A DNA stretch of 5,410 nucleotides from JBDHHQ01 sp039586035 (GTDB lineage Bacteria > Gemmatimonadota > Gemmatimonadetes > Longimicrobiales > Gaopeijiaceae), in the NCBI GenBank assembly GCA_039586035.1, contig JBDHLD010000196.1:1-5410 (forward strand), read 5' to 3'. The position numbers were made by a program, and so were the translations under genes. The notes beneath the pieces are model-generated. The model had not been told where the DNA came from. It did not search any database and saw nothing but the letters and a program-made list of their open reading frames with translations. Below, one piece after another: positions 1 to 5,410 of the stretch. Within the stretch, counting starts at the first letter, position 1. Each line of letters starts with the position of its first letter.

Positions 1-1929
1 GGCGTGGCGTTGGAAGAGGTCCGCACCGTGGTCGCCGCCGGAGATTTGGAGCAGGCTTATCAGATGACGTCGGAAATGGCGGCGGACGATCTCCCGGACA
101 GCCTGTGGTCCCTCTTCACCGGACCGGCCGCGATCGTGTCGGACCCGCCGGGCGCGATGGTACATCGCCGCCCGTACGACGACCCTCGGGCAGAGTGGGT
201 CGCGTTGGGCACCACCCCGCTGTCGATCGAGCGCTTCCCGCTCAGCCCCTCGGTGCTGCGGCTCGAAGCCGAGGGCTACCGGTCGGCCCTTGCCAGCTAC
301 ATGCCCCTGCTCACGGATACGATCGTTCTCGACCCGGCAGCCACCGTCCCCGAGGGGTGGCGTCACGTCCCTGGTGCGCTGCCGGGCTACGTGGGAGGGC
401 CGGAGTTCGCATTCCGATACGTGGCACCCAATCTGTCACTCGCGCCTCCGGTCCGATTGCAGGATTTCCAGATCGGCCGGTACGAAGTCACGAACGCCGA
501 GTACAAGCAGTTCGTGGATGCCGGCGGATACGAAGATCGTTCGTTCTGGGAGCATCCGTTCGAACGGGACGGCGAGTCGGTGACCTGGGAGGACGCGATG
601 CTCGCGTTCACCGACAGCACCGGTCGACCGGGCCCCAGCACGTGGCAATTCGGATCATACCGTGACGGCCGGGCGGACCACCCGGTCACCGGCGTCAGCT
701 GGTACGAGAGTGCCGCGTACGCCCGCTACGCGGGCAAGGAGCTGCCGACCGTTTACCATTGGTTCCGAGCCGCGTCCACCTGGCTCAGCCACTGGATGAT
801 CCCAGCCAGCAACATGCAGGGGGAGGGGCCGCTCGCGGTGGGAACGAGCCCGGGCATGAGCCAGTTCGGCATCTACGACATGGCCGGCAACGCCCGGGAG
901 TGGGTGTTCAACGCGTCAGGGGACGGACGGTACATCCTCGGAGGTGGCTGGCAGGACGATCCGTACGTGTTCACGGTGGCCAACGGGGCGCCGCCCTTCG
1001 ATCGATCGCCCATGAACGGCTTCCGATTGGCGAGCTACTCGAGCCAGGCCGAGGACCTCGAGGTCACGAAGCGTCCGCTCGAGCATGCCGTACGGGATTT
1101 CACCCGCGAGACGCCGGTATCGGACGAGCTGTTCGAGGTCTACAAGCGCCTGTACGCGTACGATCGCGCCCCGCTCAACGCCGAGGCGCATTCCGCCGAC
1201 ACCACCGACGTCTGGATCCGGGAGTACGTGACCTTCGACGCCGCGTATGGAAACGAGCGGGTCGGCCTCCATCTGTATCTGCCGCGCGAACAGGTCCGTC
1301 CCCTGCAGACCGTGGTGTATTTCCCGGGGTCCAATGCGCTGTGGATGCGGTCGTTCGATCAGTACTCCACGGATCACGCGAACATGATCGTCCGTGGGGG
1401 CCGGGCGTTCGCGTTTCCCGTGTACCAAAGCACGTTCGACCGGGACGACGGCTTCGTGTACCGCCGGCAGGACGAAACCAACACGTACCGGGACCACGTC
1501 GTTCATTGGGCGAAGGATCTGGGCCGGACCCTCGACTATCTGGAGACGCGCGGAGACATCGACACGGACAAGCTGGCATACCTTGGCTTCAGCTGGGGCG
1601 GGATGGTGGCGCCGATCATGCTGACAGCGGAGTCTCGTCTCCGGGTCGCCGTGCTGGGCGTTCCCGGCTTGAGTCCGCTCCCGACCCAGCCGGAGGTGGA
1701 CGCGTTCAACTTCGTGACCCGCACCACCCAGCCCGTGCTCATGCTGAGCGGGGAGTTCGACATGATCCACCCCCTCGAATCCGCCGCCCGGCCGATGTTC
1801 GACCTGTGGGCTGTTCCGGCTGACCAGAAGAAGCACGTGGTCGTCGACCAGGCGCACTTCGTCCCATACCTGGTCATGGCTCAGGAGACGCTGGGTTGGC
1901 TGGACCGGTTTCTCGGGCCGGTCCGGTGA
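1..1929 (+). CDS. C-terminal part of a probable Ser/Thr kinase-linked protein: PEGA-like, FGE/SUMF1-like and alpha/beta hydrolase domains (5' partial)
   Basis: The frame is open to the left edge, so the GTG at 4 is probably internal. Residues below count from it (641 in all). Residues 8-35 form a short helical linker. Residues 40-97 resemble a PEGA domain (SDPPGAMV, then LGTTPLSIERFPL, then LEAEGYRSAL). Residues 116-345 match the formylglycine-generating enzyme/SUMF1 fold: IGRYEVTNAEYKQFVDAGG, HPVTGVSWYESAAYARYAGKELP, YDMAGNAREWVFN and a closing NGFRLAS. Residues 405-640 are an alpha/beta hydrolase of dienelactone-hydrolase/acyl-peptidase type: nucleophile S530 in GFSWGG, likely acid D586 (GEFDMIHP), base H618 (DQAHF) and a possible oxyanion loop at FPGSNA (440-445). 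The visible part has no cysteine, so the FGE copper/catalytic Cys pair is absent and sulfatase activation is unlikely. From family knowledge, this order normally follows an N-terminal Ser/Thr kinase and a membrane segment, which would make this the extracytoplasmic part; neither is in the window. Substrate unknown. Domain calls are firm, the kinase is inference. Confidence 0.9.
   Translation, partial: GVALEEVRTVVAAGDLEQAYQMTSEMAADDLPDSLWSLFTGPAAIVSDPPGAMVHRRPYDDPRAEWVALGTTPLSIERFPLSPSVLRLEAEGYRSALASYMPLLTDTIVLDPAATVPEGWRHVPGALPGYVGGPEFAFRYVAPNLSLAPPVRLQDFQIGRYEVTNAEYKQFVDAGGYEDRSFWEHPFERDGESVTWEDAMLAFTDSTGRPGPSTWQFGSYRDGRADHPVTGVSWYESAAYARYAGKELPTVYHWFRAASTWLSHWMIPASNMQGEGPLAVGTSPGMSQFGIYDMAGNAREWVFNASGDGRYILGGGWQDDPYVFTVANGAPPFDRSPMNGFRLASYSSQAEDLEVTKRPLEHAVRDFTRETPVSDELFEVYKRLYAYDRAPLNAEAHSADTTDVWIREYVTFDAAYGNERVGLHLYLPREQVRPLQTVVYFPGSNALWMRSFDQYSTDHANMIVRGGRAFAFPVYQSTFDRDDGFVYRRQDETNTYRDHVVHWAKDLGRTLDYLETRGDIDTDKLAYLGFSWGGMVAPIMLTAESRLRVAVLGVPGLSPLPTQPEVDAFNFVTRTTQPVLMLSGEFDMIHPLESAARPMFDLWAVPADQKKHVVVDQAHFVPYLVMAQETLGWLDRFLGPVR
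1902..1924. terminator. Weak bidirectional hairpin at the convergent gene ends
   Basis: GGACCGG (1902-1908) and CCGGTCC (1918-1924) form a 7-bp stem with a 9-nt loop in the last codons of the plus-strand gene. An overlapping alternative pairs TCCGGTG (1922-1928) with CACCGGA (1952-1958). Neither is followed by a T-run. Since only 4 bp separate the two stop codons, any terminator must overlap coding sequence; these are the best candidates, but weak. Confidence 0.25.
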
Positions 1930-1933
1930 GCCC

Positions 1934-4369
1934 CTAGGCCTGCAGCGCCACCACCGGATCCACGCGGATCGCCTTGAGCGCCGGCCCCAGCGCCGCCGTC
2001 AGCGCCGTCAGGACCAGCGTGCCGACGATCAGGCCGTAGACGATGGCGTCCCATGACTCGACGCCGTACAGCGCGGCCGCCAGCGGGACGCTCAGCGCGG
2101 CTCCCAATCCCAACCCCACCACCATCCCCACACCCAGCTGAATCAGGACGCGCCGAAGCACGAGGCGCAGGACGTCCCGCCCCTGTGCACCCATGGCCAT
2201 GCGCACGCCCAGCTCCCGGATGCGGCTGGACACCGAGAAGTCGATCACGCCGTACAGGCCCACCGCGGCCAGGAACAGCGCGGTGGCGCCGAAGATGGCG
2301 AACATGATCCCGAAGATCTTGTGGAAGAAGATGGACTGATCGACCACCTCATCCATCGTCCGCACCCAGTAGAGGGGGAGGTTGGGATCCACGTCGCCCA
2401 CCGCGCGGCGCACGACGGCGGTGATCTGGGTCGGTGGTCCGACGGTGCGGACGGCCACGCTCATGAAGCGGGCGTCGCCCTGCCCCAGCGGCAGGTAGAT
2501 GCCCTCGGACAGGGGGTCACCGCCCGCGAAGGGGTTCACGCCGCCGTCCACGTCGTCCACGACCCCCACGACCCGCAGCCACGGCGCCGGCTCCTCCTCG
2601 GCATCGTTCCACAGCCGGATCTGGCGGCCCACGGCTCCACCGTCGGACAAGTGCCGGTCCACGAAGCTCCGGTTCACGATCACCACCGGATCGCCGTCCC
2701 GGCGCGTCTCGGAGAGCCGGAAATCGCGGCCGTCACGGAGCGGCACCTGGAACGTCTCGAAGAAGCCGGGAGTGATGAGGCCGGCCATGGCCGTGGGCAC
2801 GTCGCGATCCGTCGCGTAGGCCTCGCCCTCGACCTCCACCCGGCGCCTGCCCCCACCGCTTGCCGGCAGGCTCTGGGCCAGCGTGGCCGACGCGATCCCC
2901 GGCTCGGCGGACAGGCGCTCCAGCAGATCGTGGAAGAAGCGATTCCGGGAGTCCTCGTCGGGATAGTCCGTCTCGAAGAGCCCGAGGCGGAAGGTCATGA
3001 CCTGCTCGCCTCGAAAGCCCATTTCGGCACGGTTGAGGTCGACCAGCGCCCGGACCAGGAGACCGGAGGCCACCATGAGGGCGCAGGAGATGGCCAGCTC
3101 CGCCACCACCAGGCCGGAGCTGAACCGGCTGAGCCGGATGCTCGACGAACCCCGGCTCTCGTCCCGGAGCACTGTGCTGATCCGGGTCCCGGACGCACGG
3201 AACGCCGGAAGCGTGCCCGCCGCCACCGCCGCCAGCAGCGTCACGCCCGTGGTGAACAGGAGCGCCACCCCATCCAGGCTGAAGTAGATCCAGTACGGCT
3301 TGCCCACGTCCTGCACCGAAGCGTCGAAGAAGCGCAGGCCGATGCTCGCCACGAAGATCCCCACCACCCCGCCCACGATGCCCAGGGCCACCGCCTCGGC
3401 CAGGAGCTGACGAATCACCCGCCAGCGGTCCGCTCCCATGGCGCTCCGAATCGCCACCTCCCGGTCCCGCACGGCCGCCCGGGCCATGAGGACGTTGGCC
3501 ACGTTGGCGCATGCGATCAGCAGAACGCCGGACACCATCCCCATCATCATGAGCATCATGAGGCGGATCTGGGATGGCATGTTCGCCTCCTGGAACAGCT
3601 GGACCCGGCCGCTCACGCCCTCGTTCTCGTCAGGATACTGGGCCGCGACCCGTGCCAGGATCCGCTGCACCTCCTGTTCGGCGACCGGTATGGAGGTGCC
3701 CTCCCGCACGTACCCGATCACCTGCAACGGGCGTCCGCGTCGGGGCAGCGTCGCTGGATCGTCTCGGAGCGGCATCCACAGGTCGTCCTCGAAGGGGAAG
3801 TGGAAGCCCTCGGGCATCACCCCCACGATCGTGGTGGTCTCGCCGTTCAGCCGCACGGTGCGCCCCACCAGGTCTGGATCGGAGCCGAAGCGGTCCCGCC
3901 AGACGGTGTAGCCGATCACCACGGTGGGCGCGGCTGCGGGGTCGTCATCCTCGTCGACGAACGTGCGCCCCAGAATGGGAGGCACGCCCAGCATGGCCAG
4001 CGTGCTCGAGGTGACCCACGACCCCTGGAAGCGCTCCGGAGGCCCCTCGTCCCCGGCCAGGTTCATGGTGCCAGAGGTCATGCCGTTCAAGTATTCGAAG
4101 CTGGTCTGCTGATCCCGTATGTCGATCAGGTCGTGGAGCGGCACCCCCATCTGGTCGATGCCCTCTTCGGTGCGGTTCTCGTACATCGTGATCAGCCGCT
4201 CGGCGTCCCGAACGGGGAGCGGGCGCAGGAGAGTACCGTACAGGACGCTGAAGCCGAACGTCACACCCCCGACGCCGAGTCCGATGGTGAGGATCGATAC
4301 GAGCGAAAGGAGCGGCGTCCGGACGAGCATCCGGAAGCCCTGCTTCAGGTCTCTGAGCCAGCCGTCCAT
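1934..4369 (-). CDS. ADOP-family orphan ABC transporter permease (two MacB_PCD and two FtsX domains)
   Basis: The 811-residue protein has the duplicated MacB-like layout. After a cytoplasmic start MDGWLRDLKQGFRML comes TM1 (about 18-40) and a periplasmic MacB_PCD domain (45-240). A first FtsX half follows, with TM segments near 263-285, 316-340 and 356-380 and the signature RDREVAIRSAMGADRWRVI. Then TM about 408-432, a second periplasmic domain (440-665) and a second FtsX half with TMs near 677-703, 732-758 and 768-790, the signature SRIRELGVRMAMGAQGRDVL, and the typical ending DPVVALQA. This length and order define acidobacterial duplicated orphan permeases in the inner membrane; substrates are unknown for most, and MacB relatives drive efflux or mechanotransmission using a separate ATPase. 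No ATPase or PadR regulator gene lies next to it here. The frame stays open to a TTG at 4459, but those extra 30 residues are Arg/Pro-rich and unlike the family, so I chose the ATG at 4369. Residues 261-269 are unusually Met-rich, just at the start of TM2. Confidence 0.95.
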   Translation of the reverse strand: MDGWLRDLKQGFRMLVRTPLLSLVSILTIGLGVGGVTFGFSVLYGTLLRPLPVRDAERLITMYENRTEEGIDQMGVPLHDLIDIRDQQTSFEYLNGMTSGTMNLAGDEGPPERFQGSWVTSSTLAMLGVPPILGRTFVDEDDDPAAAPTVVIGYTVWRDRFGSDPDLVGRTVRLNGETTTIVGVMPEGFHFPFEDDLWMPLRDDPATLPRRGRPLQVIGYVREGTSIPVAEQEVQRILARVAAQYPDENEGVSGRVQLFQEANMPSQIRLMMLMMMGMVSGVLLIACANVANVLMARAAVRDREVAIRSAMGADRWRVIRQLLAEAVALGIVGGVVGIFVASIGLRFFDASVQDVGKPYWIYFSLDGVALLFTTGVTLLAAVAAGTLPAFRASGTRISTVLRDESRGSSSIRLSRFSSGLVVAELAISCALMVASGLLVRALVDLNRAEMGFRGEQVMTFRLGLFETDYPDEDSRNRFFHDLLERLSAEPGIASATLAQSLPASGGGRRRVEVEGEAYATDRDVPTAMAGLITPGFFETFQVPLRDGRDFRLSETRRDGDPVVIVNRSFVDRHLSDGGAVGRQIRLWNDAEEEPAPWLRVVGVVDDVDGGVNPFAGGDPLSEGIYLPLGQGDARFMSVAVRTVGPPTQITAVVRRAVGDVDPNLPLYWVRTMDEVVDQSIFFHKIFGIMFAIFGATALFLAAVGLYGVIDFSVSSRIRELGVRMAMGAQGRDVLRLVLRRVLIQLGVGMVVGLGLGAALSVPLAAALYGVESWDAIVYGLIVGTLVLTALTAALGPALKAIRVDPVVALQA

Positions 4370-4372
4370 GGG

Positions 4373-4378
4373 CCTCAC
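4373..4378 (-). promoter_or_regulatory. Possible ribosome binding site for the ADOP permease
   Basis: GTGAGG on the minus strand ends 3 nt before the ATG at 4369. The purine core is good but the spacing is short. It supports this start together with the family-typical N-terminus that follows. Confidence 0.35.
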
Positions 4379-4384
4379 GCGTGC

Positions 4385-4404
4385 GAGTCGAGTCGGGTCG
4401 GGTC
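4385..4404 (+). repeat. Short pentanucleotide repeat (GAGTC x2, GGGTC x2)
   Basis: Four contiguous pentamers, two GAGTC then two GGGTC, lie 16-35 bp before the permease ATG, in its likely leader. This is a possible slippage tract in non-coding DNA; because the permease ATG is downstream, a length change would alter spacing, not frame. Confidence 0.6.
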
Positions 4405-4437
4405 GTGGAGCCGGCGGGGTCCGAAGCGAAAGATCCC

Positions 4438-4489
4438 GGTCAGAACGGCGCGGACGCAAGCGCGGTCAGAACGGCGCGGACGCAAGCGC
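4438..4489 (+). repeat. Perfect tandem duplication of a 26-bp unit upstream of the permease
   Basis: Positions 4438-4463 and 4464-4489 are identical 26-mers beginning GGTCAGAACGGC and ending CGCAAGCGC. The repeat lies in the spacer between the two minus-strand genes, about 70-120 bp upstream of the permease ATG. Each unit contains a dyad (described separately). It may be a recent slippage duplication, a paired regulator site or a structured leader; the sequence alone does not decide. Confidence 0.9.
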
Positions 4490-4492
4490 CGT
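4471..4492. other. Hairpin-forming dyad in the second 26-bp repeat
   Basis: ACGGCGC (4471-4477) and GCGCCGT (4486-4492) are perfect inverted copies around an 8-nt loop. The first repeat unit forms the same stem at 4445-4466 with one G-G mismatch. No T-run follows on either strand, so a classical intrinsic terminator for the SGNH gene is not evident, although a structured leader or a terminator without a U-tract is possible. Confidence 0.55.
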
Positions 4493-4509
4493 CACAGCCC
4501 CTCCAATTC

Positions 4510-4552
4510 GAGGTCGATGCCGAGGTGCTCGACTAGCCGGCTCTTCGACCTC
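4510..4552. other. 8-bp inverted repeat in the spacer downstream of the SGNH gene
   Basis: GAGGTCGA (4510-4517) and TCGACCTC (4545-4552) are perfect inverted copies. Inside lies a smaller hairpin, CGAG (4521-4524) and CTCG (4528-4531) with a 3-nt loop. The element is 58-100 bp beyond the SGNH stop. On the plus strand it is followed by TTTCT, which is weakly terminator-like for leftover antisense transcription. On the minus strand no T-run follows. Confidence 0.4.
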
Positions 4553-4609
4553 TTTCTGGGAGGAGCGGTTCGCCAACGCGCGGGCGTCATGTATGCGGAT
4601 CAAGCGAGA

Positions 4610-5353
4610 TCAGTTCCGGTCGACTCCTGACGGATGCACCCACGACCGCTCCCAGCTTTCCGCTTCGACCGCCGCTGCCACTGCGTTCGCGATCTTGGCT
4701 CCGCCCGCCTCGTTCGGTTCGATCTCCAGAACGTAGTCGGAGGGCTCGTTACAGATCCGGCGCAGGTCGATCACCGGAGCACCCACGTCGAAGGCGGCCT
4801 GGAAGATGGAGTCGTTGAACATGCGGAGGGCGGCGTCGACCAGGCGCTGCATGTCCGTGGGGAAGGCGCCGCCGTAGATGGTGCACACCACCAACGGAAG
4901 CCCCCTGTTGGCGTTCGTGAGCCCAGTGCCGGCGGGATTGGCGCCGGCTTCTGCCGAAGGCTCGATGCCTCGCCGCGAAGAATCGACACCGCCGGACGGC
5001 CGGCACGCCTCGACTACTGCCTCGAGCGCGCTGCGGTAGGACGCTTCGAACTCCTCGATCACGTCCATCATCGTGTTCAGCGCCCTGTCCATGCGTCGGA
5101 CCCGGGCCCCGAGGATGGACTGCCGCATGAGCGCGTCGTTGCCGCCGACGCTCAGGGCCAAGTGGGTGGCGTCTTCGGGAAGGCCCTCGAGCTGCCGCGG
5201 AACGTCCCACGTGACCGCGCCGTCGACGGCCAGAAGCGTGACTCGGTCTTCGAGCCGCTGCCTCAGCTGGGACGCTACGTCAGGACCGCCGTCCGTATAG
5301 GCGGCGTTGTCGAAAGTGGAGTCGCCCAGGAGGACGACGTGGCGGGTGCTCAT
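4610..5353 (-). CDS. SGNH/GDSL-type hydrolase family protein with an atypical block V
   Basis: A 247-residue protein with no signal peptide or membrane segment, so probably cytoplasmic. Numbering is from the chosen ATG. Block I is VVLLGDSTFDN with nucleophile S12. Block II glycine lies in LLAVDGAVTWDV (G45). Block III is LSVGGNDAL with N72. The family's usual block V (DxxHPN) is replaced by EIEPNEAGGAKIANAV near residues 210-225, so Glu stands where the catalytic His is expected. As I recall, a subgroup of GDSL-family proteins naturally carries an IEPS-GGAKIA version, so this may be a lineage trait; substrate and activity are unknown. Residues about 119-151 look like an insert between EAVVEAC and RGLPLVVCTIY. 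An upstream ATG at 5404 would add 17 residues, but the ATG at 5353 has a good GAGGA site 7 nt upstream and begins right at the first beta strand. The next gene on this strand starts 240 bp downstream. Confidence 0.88.
   Translation of the reverse strand: MSTRHVVLLGDSTFDNAAYTDGGPDVASQLRQRLEDRVTLLAVDGAVTWDVPRQLEGLPEDATHLALSVGGNDALMRQSILGARVRRMDRALNTMMDVIEEFEASYRSALEAVVEACRPSGGVDSSRRGIEPSAEAGANPAGTGLTNANRGLPLVVCTIYGGAFPTDMQRLVDAALRMFNDSIFQAAFDVGAPVIDLRRICNEPSDYVLEIEPNEAGGAKIANAVAAAVEAESWERSWVHPSGVDRN
4928..4959. repeat. Paired palindromes inside the apparent insert of the SGNH gene
   Basis: GCCGGCG (4928-4934) and CGCCGGC (4942-4948) form a 7-bp stem with a 7-nt loop. It is abutted by CTTC (4948-4951) and GAAG (4956-4959) around a 4-nt loop. 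Both lie in the part of the gene (about 4901-4999) that encodes the Gly/Ala/Ser/Pro-rich segment I regard as an insert in the SGNH fold. Confidence 0.45.
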
Positions 5354-5360
5354 GATCGAT

Positions 5361-5365
5361 TCCTC
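5361..5365 (-). promoter_or_regulatory. Ribosome binding site deciding the start of the SGNH hydrolase gene
   Basis: Read on the minus strand, GAGGA lies 7 nt before the ATG at 5353. This is canonical spacing and favours that start over the in-frame ATG at 5404. Confidence 0.65.
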
Positions 5366-5402
5366 GGTACCCGGGGAGCCAGGGTCGTCGTCGCGGGACT
5401 TC

Positions 5403-5408
5403 ATTATC
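5403..5408 (-). promoter_or_regulatory. Candidate -10 box (GATAAT) for the SGNH hydrolase gene
   Basis: GATAAT on the minus strand matches the TATAAT consensus at five of six bases and stands out in GC-rich surroundings. Transcription would begin about 45 nt before the ATG at 5353, and inside the alternative longer ORF that starts at 5404, which agrees with the shorter start. The -35 position would fall outside the window, so it cannot be tested here. Confidence 0.3.
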
Positions 5409-5410
5409 CA

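Noticed and set aside
916..1857. Minus-strand open frame of 313 codons opposite gene 1
   Set aside because: It is antisense to well-matched FGE-like and hydrolase coding sequence, and its product has no recognisable features.
4370..4459. N-terminal extension of the permease to the TTG at 4459
   Set aside because: The 30 extra residues are Arg/Pro-rich and encoded partly by simple repeats. Family members begin at the MDGWLRDLKQGFRML-type segment encoded from 4369.
4493..4609. Possible small gene or pseudogene in the spacer
   Set aside because: I translated parts of it on both strands and saw no frame with a start, ribosome binding site and recognisable protein; no remnant of a known family is visible.
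2321..4630. Very long plus-strand open frame (769 codons) antisense to the permease
   Set aside because: The product is His/Arg/Pro-rich with no recognisable domain, while the opposite strand encodes a full ADOP permease. Long antisense frames are common in GC-rich genes.
5363..5377. 15-bp match to the pUC-type polylinker (KpnI-SmaI segment), suggesting vector contamination
   Set aside because: The match comes from memory, is short and stops at both ends. It lies between a good ribosome binding site and leader DNA, and coding sequence continues normally. Read-level checking would settle it, but chance is the simpler reading.
5354..5404. N-terminal extension of the SGNH protein to the ATG at 5404
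   Set aside because: The extra residues are charged and unlike the family. A good ribosome binding site serves the ATG at 5353, and a -10-like GATAAT overlaps the upstream ATG.

Overview
The window is GC-rich DNA, roughly two thirds G+C by eye, and densely coding. It holds three protein genes and no RNA genes, IS elements, CRISPR array or phage genes that I can recognise. An orphan MacB/FtsX-type permease of the ADOP kind (acidobacterial duplicated orphan permease), next to a PEGA–FGE-like–alpha/beta-hydrolase polypeptide that normally sits behind a Ser/Thr kinase, points to Acidobacteriota or, more likely, Gemmatimonadota or a neighbouring high-GC phylum. This assignment is inference from family distribution; there is no marker gene here.

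Layout. (1) Positions 1-1929, plus strand: the C-terminal 642 codons of a gene that runs off the left edge. It encodes a PEGA-like segment, a formylglycine-generating-enzyme-like (SUMF1) domain without catalytic cysteines, and an alpha/beta hydrolase with a complete Ser-Asp-His set. (2) Positions 1934-4369, minus strand: an 811-residue ADOP permease, convergent with gene 1 and only 4 bp from it. (3) Positions 4370-4609: a 240-bp spacer with a perfect 26-bp tandem duplication that folds into hairpins, a pentanucleotide repeat and a separate 8-bp inverted repeat. (4) Positions 4610-5353, minus strand: a 247-residue SGNH/GDSL-type hydrolase with a Glu where the usual catalytic His lies and an apparent in-frame insert rich in palindromes. 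Its ribosome binding site and a candidate -10 box lie between 5354 and 5408.

Nothing ties the three genes into one pathway. Genes 2 and 3 share a strand, but the structured 240-bp gap argues against tight operon coupling. The permease has no ATPase partner on either visible side. The most interesting points are the cysteine-free kinase-tail architecture of gene 1, the palindromic in-frame insert in gene 3, and the hairpin tandem repeat upstream of the permease. I do not see a clearly new multi-gene system.
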